From CAMDTE01 sp964504345 (GTDB lineage Bacteria; Bacteroidota; Bacteroidia; Flavobacteriales; Schleiferiaceae), in the NCBI GenBank assembly GCA_964504345.1, contig CAZDDX010000001.1, positions 573,297 to 637,296 on the forward strand: a DNA stretch of 64,000 nucleotides. The letters are read 5' to 3'. Below, piece after piece: positions 15,810 through 24,856 of the stretch. A program made the translations under genes and the position numbers. Numbering within the stretch: position 1 is the first letter of the stretch; each line of letters opens with the position of its first letter. A model generated the notes under the pieces. That model was given only the letters and a program-made list of their open reading frames with translations, did not search any database and was not told where the DNA came from.

Positions 15810-18251
15810 ATGCGCGCCCTCGTACTCAAAGAAATCGCCAGCTTCTTCGCCACCATCACCGGCTACGCCGTTTTGGTGGTCTTCCTTGCCTTGACCTCCT
15901 TGTTCTTGTGGCTCTTCCCGGGTGAATTCAACCTGTTGGACAGCGGCTACGCGCAACTGGACGGCCTGTTCATGCTGGCGCCCTGGGTGTTCCTCTTCCT
16001 GATCCCCGCCCTGACCATGCGCATGCTGGCGGACGAACGCCGGTTGGGCACCCTGGAACTGCTGTTGACCAAACCTTTGTCCGACGGCCAAATCGTTTTG
16101 GGCAAGTTTTTGGCCGGATTGGTTTTGGTGGCCTTGGCCCTCCTGCCTACCCTGATCTACGCCGTCACCGTCTACCAACTGGGGAATCCCACCGGCAACA
16201 TGGACCTGGGCAGCGTGGCCGGCTCCTACGTGGGGCTGTTCCTCTTGGCTTCGGCCTACCTCAGCATCGGGCTCTTTGCGTCTTCGCTGACGGACAACAC
16301 CATCGTGGCCTTCATCGGCGGCATGCTGGGCAGCTTCTTTCTGTTCGACGGCCTCGAACGCATGGCGGATTTGTCCATCTTCCAAGGCATCCAGCTCTTC
16401 ATCCTCCAGTTGGGCATGAACGAGCACTACCTCTCCCTCTCGCGCGGGGTGTTGGACAGTCGGGACATCTTTTACTTTGCGGGAATTTCCGCCCTCTTTC
16501 TGGGCGCCGCTCGCTGGGTCCTCATGCGCCGCGGAAATAGCAACAAACCCGCCCGGGACTGGGCCGTGCTCGCGGCTGTGGTGTTGGCCGTGAACGTGGC
16601 CTCCCAATGGGGCCATTTCCGCTGGGACCTCACCGCTGAAAAGCGGTACTCGCTGGGCAAATCCACACTGGCCTTGTTGGAGCAAGTAGACGAACCGCTG
16701 CTCTTTACCGTTTATCTGGAGGGTGACTTGCCCACGGGTTTCCAACGTTTGAAGCGCGAAACGCTGCAAATGCTGAACGAATTCCGGGCGGAGAACAGAC
16801 TGGTTCAGTTCCGATTGGTGGATCCGTCGGAATCGGAGGACGAACGGGACCGGGCGGAAGTGTACCAGCAACTGCGAACCAAAGGACTGGGCGCCGTGCA
16901 GGTAGAGATCAAGGAAAAAAATGGCGTGCGCAACGTGGAATTGTTTCCGGGGGCCGTGGCCTCCTACGGAGACAAGGAAACGGTGGTGTTGCTGCTGACC
17001 GAGCAGTTTGCGGTGGCGCCGGAGGCGCAAATCAACGCGTCGGTGCAAAACCTGGAGTACGCCCTGGCCAATTCCCTGCGTCAGTTGGTGGTTCCGGACC
17101 GTCCGCGCGTGGCCCTGCTGGAAGGACACGGCGAGTTGCCTCGTCCCAAATCGGCGAGCTTGGAATACGAGTTGTCCAAAAACTATGCCGTGGAACGCTT
17201 CAATCTGCGGGAGTTTGTGGTGGACAGCGTGACGAATCAGCTGTCCTTGGTGCAGCAACAACTGCGTTTGAATACATACCAGTTGGTGGTCATCAACAAG
17301 CCCACCCAACCGTTCAGCGACCTGGACAAGTGGCTGCTGGACCAGTACATCATGTCCGGCGGCAAGGTGATTTGGGCGGTGGACGCGGTGCATGCGGAAA
17401 TCGACAGTTTGAGCCGCGCACCGGAATTTTTGGCCTACCCTCAGTGGGACGCCCTGCGCTTGAGCGATCAGCTGTTTGGGTACGGGGTGCGCGTGAACAC
17501 CAGTTTGGTGCAAGACCTGGTGGCGGGGGGGGTGAACGACCGTCGGGCCGTGCACCGGTGGGTGTATTTTCCGTTGCTGATGGCGCAAACCAAGCACCCC
17601 ATTTCCAAGGACTTGAATGCCGTGCGCGTGGAGTTTGGCACCTCCCTGGACACCGTTGCCGTTCCCGGCGTGAAGAAGACCGTCTTGCTGCAGTCCTCGC
17701 CCTACGCCAAGCGGCAAGCTACGCCCAGCGTGGTGAGCCTGCGCACGCTGTACGAGGAGCCGGTGGAAGCCACTTTCCAGGACCGCTTGTTGCCCATGGC
17801 CGTGCTGCTGGAAGGAACATTCCCGTCCGTCTTCAAAAACCGCATTGCGCCGAACAATGAGGAGGGAAAGCAAATTCCTTTGCTCGGAGAAAGCAAACCC
17901 ACGCAAATGGTGGTGGTGGCCGACGGCGATTTGGCCAAAAACCAACTCAACGTGGTAAATCCCAACCTCGCCCGTGGAGTGCCCCTGCCCATGGGCTACG
18001 ATCAGTACACGGACATGCAGTACGGTAACTCCAATTTTGTTCTGAACGCGGTGGACTACCTGTTGGACAGCCAAGGGCTCATTGGGGTGCGCAGTCGTGA
18101 AGTGAAATTGCGCCTGCTGGACGCACAACGGGTGGCCCGCGAGGGTTCCTTTTGGAAAACCCTGAATACCGTATTGCCGCTGGCCCTCGTGGCACTGGGC
18201 GGTTTCTTGTTCCGCCTCAACCGCAAACGACGTTACTCCACTCCCCGATGA
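15810..18251 (+). CDS. gldFG: Fused GldF-GldG gliding motility ABC transporter protein
   Basis: 813 residues. Residues 1-240 match GldF, an ABC-2 type permease with six membrane segments (MRALVLKEIASFFATITGYA start, ADERRLGTLELLLTKPLSD motif). Residues 250-813 match GldG, with a membrane segment at 251-267, a large periplasmic domain (DLTAEKRYSLGKSTLALLEQ; VALLEGHGELP) and a C-terminal membrane helix (about 785-803) ending in basic residues. In Flavobacterium johnsoniae these are two proteins whose summed length is close to this one, so this is a gene fusion without an intervening stop. The ATPase partner GldA is not in the window. The role is gliding or envelope transport. Confidence 0.9.
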   Translation: MRALVLKEIASFFATITGYAVLVVFLALTSLFLWLFPGEFNLLDSGYAQLDGLFMLAPWVFLFLIPALTMRMLADERRLGTLELLLTKPLSDGQIVLGKFLAGLVLVALALLPTLIYAVTVYQLGNPTGNMDLGSVAGSYVGLFLLASAYLSIGLFASSLTDNTIVAFIGGMLGSFFLFDGLERMADLSIFQGIQLFILQLGMNEHYLSLSRGVLDSRDIFYFAGISALFLGAARWVLMRRGNSNKPARDWAVLAAVVLAVNVASQWGHFRWDLTAEKRYSLGKSTLALLEQVDEPLLFTVYLEGDLPTGFQRLKRETLQMLNEFRAENRLVQFRLVDPSESEDERDRAEVYQQLRTKGLGAVQVEIKEKNGVRNVELFPGAVASYGDKETVVLLLTEQFAVAPEAQINASVQNLEYALANSLRQLVVPDRPRVALLEGHGELPRPKSASLEYELSKNYAVERFNLREFVVDSVTNQLSLVQQQLRLNTYQLVVINKPTQPFSDLDKWLLDQYIMSGGKVIWAVDAVHAEIDSLSRAPEFLAYPQWDALRLSDQLFGYGVRVNTSLVQDLVAGGVNDRRAVHRWVYFPLLMAQTKHPISKDLNAVRVEFGTSLDTVAVPGVKKTVLLQSSPYAKRQATPSVVSLRTLYEEPVEATFQDRLLPMAVLLEGTFPSVFKNRIAPNNEEGKQIPLLGESKPTQMVVVADGDLAKNQLNVVNPNLARGVPLPMGYDQYTDMQYGNSNFVLNAVDYLLDSQGLIGVRSREVKLRLLDAQRVAREGSFWKTLNTVLPLALVALGGFLFRLNRKRRYSTPR

Positions 18252-19279
18252 GCCGATTGCTCCGCAAACCCAAAACGCTCCTGTTGTTGCTCGCCGGCAC
18301 CGCTTTGGCGGGGTACGGTCTGTACCGCTACTCCCTTTCCCTGGGCACGGATCACCGCGAACAGAATTACGATTTTTCCTACCGGGACACCGCCACCGTA
18401 GACCGCATTGAGATCTGGGACAAGACGCCGGATACCGTGGTGCTCTCCCGAGAAAACGGACGCTGGATGGTGAACGGCAAATACCCCGCTCGGCCGGACG
18501 CCGTTGAGGTGCTGCTGGAAACCTTCCACCGCATGGAACTGCGCAATTTTCCGCAGCAGTCTGCCCTGCCCACCATTGTTCAATCCCTTTCCACCTACGG
18601 CAAGGAGGTAACGGTGTACGCCAACGGCGAGGAGGTTAAGCATTTTTACGTAGGCACGGAAACCCCAGACATGTTGGGGACCTACATGATGCTCCACGGG
18701 GCAGACCAACCGTATGCGGTGCACATTCCCGGCTTCAACGGCTACCTAAGTTCCCGGTTTTTCACCCGCGAGGATCTGTGGCGGGACCGCACCCTTTTTG
18801 GCGTAGACCACCGGGACCTGCGCGAGGTGCGCATGCGCTATTTTGATTCGACGTCGGCCTCCGTGGCGCTGACCCGAGCGGACGACGGCAGCTACGCCGT
18901 GTACCCCCTCTTGGCCAACGGACAAAAAGGCGCTCCCCTGGCCCAACCGCGGGATTTGTCCGTACAGGCGGCCTTTGCGGCCTACCGCACGCTGATGTAC
19001 GAAGGCATGATCATCCCGTCGGATAAAGTTTTTGGCAAACAAGACAGCTTGCGGAAGAGCCAACCGGTTTTCGAATTGTACCTTCGCTCCAAGGACCAAG
19101 ATTGGACGCTGACGGCCTTCCATGTACCTGGTGATCCGGAAGCGGTGCCCTTTGAGGGCGCACCGGCATCGCGCTTTGACCCGGATCGATACTACGCTTT
19201 TGTGAGCGACGGTCGGTTCGTGTTGATCCAACGCCACGGTTTTCAATCGGCCTTGTTTTCCCTTCGTTCGTTCCGTTAA
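18248..19279 (+). CDS. DUF4340-like membrane-anchored protein
   Basis: 343 residues. N-terminal membrane anchor (LLLLLAGTALAGYGLYRYSL) then a periplasmic region with two repeated halves that begin DRIEIWDKTPDTVVLSRENGRWMVNG and LREVRMRYFDSTSASVALTRADDGSYAV, as in DUF4340 proteins. These are often encoded directly after gldG-type genes and may be accessory to that transporter; this is inference from neighbourhood. ATGA overlap with gldFG supports coupling. Confidence 0.78.
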   Translation: MSRLLRKPKTLLLLLAGTALAGYGLYRYSLSLGTDHREQNYDFSYRDTATVDRIEIWDKTPDTVVLSRENGRWMVNGKYPARPDAVEVLLETFHRMELRNFPQQSALPTIVQSLSTYGKEVTVYANGEEVKHFYVGTETPDMLGTYMMLHGADQPYAVHIPGFNGYLSSRFFTREDLWRDRTLFGVDHRDLREVRMRYFDSTSASVALTRADDGSYAVYPLLANGQKGAPLAQPRDLSVQAAFAAYRTLMYEGMIIPSDKVFGKQDSLRKSQPVFELYLRSKDQDWTLTAFHVPGDPEAVPFEGAPASRFDPDRYYAFVSDGRFVLIQRHGFQSALFSLRSFR

Positions 19280-19288
19280 TTTGCTCCT

Positions 19289-20410
19289 ATGAAATTCATC
19301 GTCTCCAGCGGCCAATTGCTCCGCTCCTTGCAATCGATCTCCGGCGTCATCAACAGCAACAACACGTTGCCGATTTTGGACAACTTCTTGTTTGCGCTGG
19401 CTCCTTCGGCGTTAAAAATAACGGCGTCGGACCTCGAAACCACCATGAGCACCACCGTGCGCGTTGAGGCGGACGGCGACGGTTTGGCAGCGGTACCGGC
19501 GCGCATTTTGCTGGATACCCTAAAGTCTTTCCCAGAGCAACCCCTGACTTTTACCTTCGACGCCAAGGCGGGCGCGGTGGAGATCAGCAGCGATTTTGGT
19601 AAGTACTCCGTGGCTTTCGTGGACGGATCTGAATTCCCGCAACTTCCAGATTTGGAAGACGCCAGCTCCGCTGAATTGCCCGCGCACGTGCTGACCACGG
19701 CCATTCAAAAGACCCTGTTTGCGGCCGGTAATGACGATTTACGCCCCGTCATGAGCGGCGTATTTTTCCAGTTTGCGGCCGACAGCCTCACCTTTGTGGC
19801 CACCGACGCCCACAAATTGGTGCGCTACCGCCGCACGGACTTGGGCACGGACCACACCGCGGAGTTCATTTTGCCCAAAAAGCCGTTGAATTTGCTGAAG
19901 GGATCCGTGGGCAACGGCGCCAACACGGTAACCATTACCCACACCGCAGCCAACGCTCGTTTTGAGTACGACGACACTGTCCTCACCTGCCGCCTGATCG
20001 ACGGGAAATACCCCAACTACGAGGCGGTCATCCCGCGGGACAACCCGAACAAAATGACCCTGGACCGCACGTCCTTGCTGAGCTCCACCAAGCGCGTGTC
20101 CATTTTCGCCAACAAAACCACGCACCAGATTCGGTTCAAGGTGGCGGGCAACGAGTTGCACATTTCCGCAGAAGACGTGGATTTTGCCAACAAGGCCCAC
20201 GAACGCTTGACGTGCCACTACGAGGGCAACGATATCGAAATCGGCTTCAACTCCCGCTTCATCGCAGACATGCTGGGCAATTTGGAATCCGAGGAAGTGC
20301 GCATTGAACTGTCTTCGCCCAACCGCGCCGGACTAATTGTTCCGTCCGACGGCACCGAAAACGGGGAAGATATTTTGATGCTGGTGATGCCGGTGATGCT
20401 GAACAGTTAA
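19289..20410 (+). CDS. dnaN: DNA polymerase III beta subunit (sliding clamp)
   Basis: 373 residues. Ring-shaped processivity clamp of the replicative polymerase. Three repeated domains; MKFIVSSGQLLRSLQSISGVI is the usual start, LPILDNFLF follows, and FVATDAHKLVRYRR and RLIDGKYPNYEAVIPRDNP are clamp hallmarks. It ends in VMPVMLNS, matching the conserved LMPMR-like C-terminus in a lineage variant. It starts nine bases after the DUF4340-like gene. Being downstream of gldFG rather than beside dnaA is usual in Flavobacteriales. Confidence 0.97.
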   Translation: MKFIVSSGQLLRSLQSISGVINSNNTLPILDNFLFALAPSALKITASDLETTMSTTVRVEADGDGLAAVPARILLDTLKSFPEQPLTFTFDAKAGAVEISSDFGKYSVAFVDGSEFPQLPDLEDASSAELPAHVLTTAIQKTLFAAGNDDLRPVMSGVFFQFAADSLTFVATDAHKLVRYRRTDLGTDHTAEFILPKKPLNLLKGSVGNGANTVTITHTAANARFEYDDTVLTCRLIDGKYPNYEAVIPRDNPNKMTLDRTSLLSSTKRVSIFANKTTHQIRFKVAGNELHISAEDVDFANKAHERLTCHYEGNDIEIGFNSRFIADMLGNLESEEVRIELSSPNRAGLIVPSDGTENGEDILMLVMPVMLNS

Positions 20411-20536
20411 TCAGCTTGAATTAAACGGGTTGGAAAAGTAACGCATCTCCTCCCTGCCCAATCCAGCAACAAACACCCGCTTCAGTTCCACTGCTGCACC
20501 ATCGCTGCCCAAAAGCCGCATAACCGCTCCACCGCA

Positions 20537-21178
20537 ATGAATGTCTTGGTTGTTGCCGACGTCCACGGATGCTACCGAACCGTTAAACGGTTGGTAGAAT
20601 TGCATTGGAAAACCGGGGAAGAGTTTTTGGTATTTGCCGGAGACTTGGTCAACAAGGGCCGACGTTCCGCCAAGGTGGTGGAGTATGTGCGGGGGTTGCA
20701 AGCTGAATTTCCATACCACGTATTTGTGGTGAAGGGCAACCACGAACTGATGTTTGAGGAATCCATCCTGGACGGAAAGGTCTTTCCGGTGGTGGAAAAG
20801 TCCAAAAAAGACTTTGTCAAACGCGAGGTGAGCCTGCGAAAAACGGCCGAATGGATGCGCCAATTGCCGCTTAAATGGGAAACACCCTATTTGTTGGTGA
20901 CCCACGCTGGAGTGGCAGCCACAGCGCGTGATCCTTACAATGCCTTCAGCAGCCGCGGCGTGCTTCACAACCGCTCCCCCTTGCGCTCTGTGGGAAAGCT
21001 TCAACTTTTTGGCCACGTGGTGCAACCTACCGGAAAACCCACCTTTTTTGCCGCACCGCGCGCTTGGGGTATTGACACCGGCTGCTGGCGCGGAGGCGGA
21101 TTGAGTGCCTTGCGGATGGGTTATGAAGGGTCAGTGATTCAGGTCATCCAAGAACCCACCGATCCAACGGATCTTTGA
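20537..21178 (+). CDS. Metallophosphoesterase, PP1-like
   Basis: 213 residues. Calcineurin-like phosphoesterase with all metal motifs: VVADVHGCY (D-x-H), FAGDLVNKG (GD), VVKGNHELMF (GNHE), LLVTHAGVA and LFGHVVQPTG. This is the bacterial serine/threonine phosphatase or symmetrical Ap4A hydrolase-like class; the substrate is not determined by sequence. Start ATG at 20537 gives the DVHG motif at the usual position near the N-terminus. It stands alone, with 126 bases of featureless DNA before it. Confidence 0.85.
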   Translation: MNVLVVADVHGCYRTVKRLVELHWKTGEEFLVFAGDLVNKGRRSAKVVEYVRGLQAEFPYHVFVVKGNHELMFEESILDGKVFPVVEKSKKDFVKREVSLRKTAEWMRQLPLKWETPYLLVTHAGVAATARDPYNAFSSRGVLHNRSPLRSVGKLQLFGHVVQPTGKPTFFAAPRAWGIDTGCWRGGGLSALRMGYEGSVIQVIQEPTDPTDL

Positions 21179-21271
21179 GTTCCGGATCTGCGCATCTTTG
21201 GCGCATACCCCTTTACGCCCGACCTTTGACTTTCCGTTACGATCATCAACCCTTGCGTTAACCACCTTCTT

Positions 21272-22900
21272 ATGTCTTCCAACAGTCAATTTCGCGTCCC
21301 CACACCGGTCAATGAACCCGTGTATTCCTACGCCCCCGGAACGCCCGCACGCGAGGCGTTGATCGCCAAGTACAACGAACTGTACGCGGCGCACGTAGAC
21401 ATTCCCATGGTCATCAACGGGGAAGAAGTTCGCACCGGCCAAACGGTCAACATCACCCCACCGCATGACCGGCACCATACCATTGGCGCTTGGCACCGCG
21501 GAGACAAAACCCACGTTCAAGCTGCGGTGGAAGCGGCCTTGGCCGCGCGCCCGGCCTGGGGATCTTTGGCCTGGGAACAGCGCGCTGCCATCTTTTTAAA
21601 GGTTGCGGACCTGGTGAGCGGCCCCTACCGGTCCACCATCAACGCCGCCACCATGTTGGCGCAATCCAAAACCGCACACCAAGCAGAAATTGACGCGGCG
21701 TGCGAGTTTGCAGACTTTCTGCGGTTCAACGTGCAGTACATGACGGACCTCTACGCGCAACAACCCGATTCGTCCCCGGGAATGTGGAACCGCTTGGAAT
21801 ACCGCCCGTTGGAAGGTTTTGTAGTGGCAATTACGCCCTTCAATTTCACGGCCATCGCCGGAAACTTGCCGGCTGCGCCCGCGTTGATGGGCAACACGGT
21901 GGTTTGGAAACCGGCGGACACGCAGGTGTATTCGGCCCACGTGGTGATGAACCTGTTCCGCATGGCGGGGCTCCCAGCAGGCGTCATCAATTTGGTTACG
22001 GTGGACGGCCCGGATTTGGGCGATGTGGTTTTCTCCCACAAAGATTTTGCTGGCCTTCACTTTACAGGCTCCACCGGCGTTTTCCGCCATTTGTGGAAGA
22101 CCATTTCCAACAACCTGGACCGCTACAAATCCTACCCGCGCATCGTGGGCGAAACCGGGGGCAAGGATTTCATTGTGGCGCACCCGTCCGCTGACGTAGA
22201 TGCGGTGGTGGCCAACGCCCTGCGCGGTGCGTTTGAGTTCCAAGGCCAAAAATGCTCCGCAGCTTCGCGGGCGTATATCCCCCGCTCCCTGGCAGCCGCC
22301 TTCAAAGAAAAGCTGGCCGCAGAATTGGCTACCGTGCGCATGGGCACCCCGGCGGACCTCGGCAATTTCTTTTCGGCCGTAATCGACGAGCGTTCGTTCG
22401 ACAAAATCGCAAGCTACATTGAGGCAGCACGGCAAGATGCGTCGTGCACCATCCTTTCGGGTGGAACGTACGACAAGTCCGTGGGCTACTTTGTGGCCCC
22501 CACGGTGGTAGTGACCACCAACCCCAAGTCAAAAACCATGGTGGAGGAAATCTTTGGCCCGGTTTTGACCGTTTACATCTACGAAGATGCTGCTTGGGAG
22601 GAAACCCTTACGCTCGTGGACGAAACGTCTGAATACGCGTTGACTGGAGCGATTTTCGCGCGCGACCGGTACGCCATTGAGCACGCGATGAAGCGTTTGG
22701 AAAATGCCGCTGGCAATTTCTACATCAACGACAAACCCACGGGTGCCGTGGTGGGCCAGCAGCCGTTTGGCGGCGCGCGTGGCAGCGGCACCAACGACAA
22801 GGCGGGTTCCTACCTCAACTTGATTCGCTGGGTGTCTCCCCGCACCATCAAGGAAACGTTGGTTTCCCCAACGGACTACCGCTACCCGTTCTTGGGTTGA
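21272..22900 (+). CDS. pruA: L-glutamate gamma-semialdehyde dehydrogenase
   Basis: 542 residues. Oxidises glutamate gamma-semialdehyde (P5C) to glutamate with NAD+ in proline catabolism. It is of the longer monofunctional type. Motifs: YRPLEGFVVAITPFNFTAIAGNLPAAPALMGNTVVWKPA split around the NAD site, HFTGSTGVF, ETGGKDFIV with the catalytic Glu, and GQKCSAASRAYIP with the catalytic Cys. C-terminal PFGGARGSGTNDKAG is diagnostic. No proline dehydrogenase gene is adjacent. Confidence 0.96.
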   Translation: MSSNSQFRVPTPVNEPVYSYAPGTPAREALIAKYNELYAAHVDIPMVINGEEVRTGQTVNITPPHDRHHTIGAWHRGDKTHVQAAVEAALAARPAWGSLAWEQRAAIFLKVADLVSGPYRSTINAATMLAQSKTAHQAEIDAACEFADFLRFNVQYMTDLYAQQPDSSPGMWNRLEYRPLEGFVVAITPFNFTAIAGNLPAAPALMGNTVVWKPADTQVYSAHVVMNLFRMAGLPAGVINLVTVDGPDLGDVVFSHKDFAGLHFTGSTGVFRHLWKTISNNLDRYKSYPRIVGETGGKDFIVAHPSADVDAVVANALRGAFEFQGQKCSAASRAYIPRSLAAAFKEKLAAELATVRMGTPADLGNFFSAVIDERSFDKIASYIEAARQDASCTILSGGTYDKSVGYFVAPTVVVTTNPKSKTMVEEIFGPVLTVYIYEDAAWEETLTLVDETSEYALTGAIFARDRYAIEHAMKRLENAAGNFYINDKPTGAVVGQQPFGGARGSGTNDKAGSYLNLIRWVSPRTIKETLVSPTDYRYPFLG

Positions 22901-22944
22901 GCAGTTGCGGCGCACACTGCGTGCGCGCCGCGGATTTTGAACCC

Positions 22945-22972
22945 AAAAAAGGCCGGTTTACCGGCCTTTTTT
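22945..22972. terminator. Bidirectional rho-independent terminator
   Basis: AAAAAAGGCCGG-TTTA-CCGGCCTTTTTT, between convergent pruA and rsmG. The A and T tracts make it usable on both strands. Confidence 0.88.
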
Positions 22973-23025
22973 GTTGGTTTTGGAGTGCTAAAAACAACGC
23001 AAGCGCAGAGCGGTCGGGCTGATTC

Positions 23026-23664
23026 TTACCGAACGCGCACTTCCACCACGGATTTGGTGGAAAAAAACTCCGTGGGAATGCGGTCCGCCAGCGGATGAAC
23101 GGTGCAGTGGGGAATGCCCTGCAATTCTTCCCGCAAATCGCCACCCTTAAGGGCCAGCAACCGGCGTCCTGCGCCCGGGGCCCATTGGTTGCGCATCCAT
23201 TCCAACAACTGAGGCATGGGGGCAACGGCCCGCGTCACTGCGGTGCGAAAGCCGCCGGGTAAGGACTCCACGCGCGCGTGCACGGCCTCCACATTCTTCA
23301 ATTCCAGGGAGTCGACCAAGGCCTGAACCACTTTGATTTTCTTGCCGATGGAATCCACCAGCGTGAAGTGGGTGTTGGGGTACAAAATGGCCAAGGGGAT
23401 GCCCGGGAACCCACCGCCGGTGCCAATATCCACCACGCGCTGACCGTCCAAAGGGCCCAAAAAAGGCGCCAAACAGGCAGAATGCAGGAGGTGGCGTTCT
23501 GCGGCGTGCTCCATGTCCTTTCTGGACACCACGTTGATTTGCGCGTTCCATACGGCCAATTCCGTCGGCAAGGCTTGCCACAGTTCGCGCTGGTGGTCCG
23601 TCAGGAACAAGCCCAAGGATTCTAAGTATCCGTTGGCTTCTTGGGAAGAAAGTAGTGCTTCCAT
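23026..23664 (-). CDS. rsmG: 16S rRNA (guanine527-N7)-methyltransferase
   Basis: 212 residues. SAM-dependent methylation of G527 in 16S rRNA. The SAM motif VVDIGTGGGFPGIPLAILYPN is at about residues 80-100, followed by FTLVDSIGKKIKVVQ and the Asn-Val-containing LKNVEAVHARVE; the catalytic region AVTRAVAPMPQLLEW is conserved. Its ATG begins one base after the stop of the upstream glycosyltransferase, so they form an operon. Confidence 0.96.
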   Translation of the reverse strand: MEALLSSQEANGYLESLGLFLTDHQRELWQALPTELAVWNAQINVVSRKDMEHAAERHLLHSACLAPFLGPLDGQRVVDIGTGGGFPGIPLAILYPNTHFTLVDSIGKKIKVVQALVDSLELKNVEAVHARVESLPGGFRTAVTRAVAPMPQLLEWMRNQWAPGAGRRLLALKGGDLREELQGIPHCTVHPLADRIPTEFFSTKSVVEVRVR

Positions 23665-23665
23665 C

Positions 23666-24817
23666 CTACCAACGACGCTTCGCGGGCGTTAACATACGGA
23701 GAAGGGCAAGACCCGCGCGTTGTCCCCAGTAGACCCATTCCAGAACGGGGAACAAGGCCACCAATCCACCCAAGGCGAGGAAGCGTCCGGCCAAAGCCCA
23801 CTGGATCCAAACCAGCAAGGTCCGACCGCCCACCAGGGCCAACCAGTAAATCCACCAGTTCGGAACCAAGGGGATCAGCGCGGCAGTTCCCAATGCGGAC
23901 AAGGCAAACAGCCACTGAGCCCAGCTGTGCAACTGAAGTGCAGCAAGGGTGGAGGGTCGGTACGCGGAACGCGCTTGTGCTTGATCCCGCAATGTGCGCT
24001 TCCAACGGTCTTTGCTGGACGGCAACGGAACAGTAATTTGTGCCTCCGGCTGCAGCAGAACCCGCACCTGGGTGTGGGATGCCGCCTCGTTCACAAAGAG
24101 GTCGTCTTCACCGGCAGTCAGGTGCATGTGCGAAAGAAATCCTTTTAATTCAAAAAAGAGCGAACGTTGGTAGGCCAAGTTTGCCCCGTCTCCAGACACT
24201 ACAAGGCCCCACTTGGCCCAAGACAAATACTCCAATTGACGAAAAGCATGCGCAAACCGGACGGTTCGTGCCCACCATCCTTCTCCACCTTCCATGCGTA
24301 CCGCACCCAACACAAGGCGTACGTTGGGATCCGCCAGCGGCGCTGCCATGTGCGCGGCCCATTGATTGGAAACGGGAAGGCCCTCCGCGTGCGTGAGGAG
24401 TACCGCCTCCGTCTTGGCCGCCTTGATGCCGAGGGTGATGGGGAATTTCTTGCTGTCGTAAAAGCGTTCGGATTTGGGCACCAACACCTGGTGCATCTGG
24501 GGATAACGCAGCCGAAGCTTGTCCAAAACCTCCTCGGTTTCATCTACGCTTTGGTTATTAATGGCCACCCAATCTACACGATTTGCATATTCCAGTTGGT
24601 CCCAACGCTCCAGGAGCTTCGGAAACAACTCCTCTGCGTTTCGACCGTCAGCCAGCAGGGTTAGGGGCGGCAAACGGTTAGGAACTTCGGTTCCTTTTTT
24701 GGAGGCCCACGCCACTTTGGCAAACACCCCCATCCAGAAGAAAATTTGGAAAAAAACAGCGCCCGCCAGAATGCTGAAGGCGGTCCAGAAAACGGTTGGG
24801 TGGGTGGGGTCAAACAT
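23666..24817 (-). CDS. Family 2 glycosyltransferase, membrane-bound
   Basis: 383 residues. An N-terminal membrane segment (FWTAFSILAGAVFFQIFFWMGV), a GT-A catalytic domain with VAINNQSVDETEEVL, the LLTHAEGLPVS segment where processive GT2 enzymes bear the DxD, GEDDLFVNEA (general base) and KDRWKRTLRDQAQARSAY (Q/R-x-x-R-W type acceptor motif), then two or three C-terminal membrane helices. This is the layout of inverting GT2 lipid or polysaccharide glycosyltransferases. In the DxD position it reads HAEG, so metal binding may differ. Start 24817 lies 4 bases after a promoter box, suggesting a leaderless mRNA. Confidence 0.85.
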   Translation of the reverse strand: MFDPTHPTVFWTAFSILAGAVFFQIFFWMGVFAKVAWASKKGTEVPNRLPPLTLLADGRNAEELFPKLLERWDQLEYANRVDWVAINNQSVDETEEVLDKLRLRYPQMHQVLVPKSERFYDSKKFPITLGIKAAKTEAVLLTHAEGLPVSNQWAAHMAAPLADPNVRLVLGAVRMEGGEGWWARTVRFAHAFRQLEYLSWAKWGLVVSGDGANLAYQRSLFFELKGFLSHMHLTAGEDDLFVNEAASHTQVRVLLQPEAQITVPLPSSKDRWKRTLRDQAQARSAYRPSTLAALQLHSWAQWLFALSALGTAALIPLVPNWWIYWLALVGGRTLLVWIQWALAGRFLALGGLVALFPVLEWVYWGQRAGLALLRMLTPAKRRW

Positions 24818-24821
24818 CGCA

Positions 24822-24829
24822 CAAAAGTA
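24822..24829 (-). promoter_or_regulatory. -7 promoter element for the glycosyltransferase-rsmG operon
   Basis: TACTTTTG on the minus strand, an exact TAnnTTTG match, ends four bases before the ATG at 24817. Confidence 0.6.
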
Positions 24830-24844
24830 GTGAAAAGCGCGGCG

Positions 24845-24852
24845 TACTTTTG
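24845..24852 (+). promoter_or_regulatory. -7 promoter element for tgt
   Basis: TACTTTTG on the plus strand, an exact TAnnTTTG match, ends four bases before the tgt ATG (24857). No TTG-type -33 was recognised in the short divergent gap. Confidence 0.6.
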
Positions 24853-24856
24853 CAGC

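Noticed and set aside
15717..18128. An 803-codon open frame antisense to gldFG
   Set aside because: Its product is rich in His, Gln, Val and Gly with no domain, as expected when a GC-biased codon pattern is read backwards; gldFG on the other strand has clear homology.
20411..20536. A small gene or riboswitch before the phosphatase
   Set aside because: The only frame is a shadow over the phosphatase (minus strand) and no conserved stem structure was recognised.
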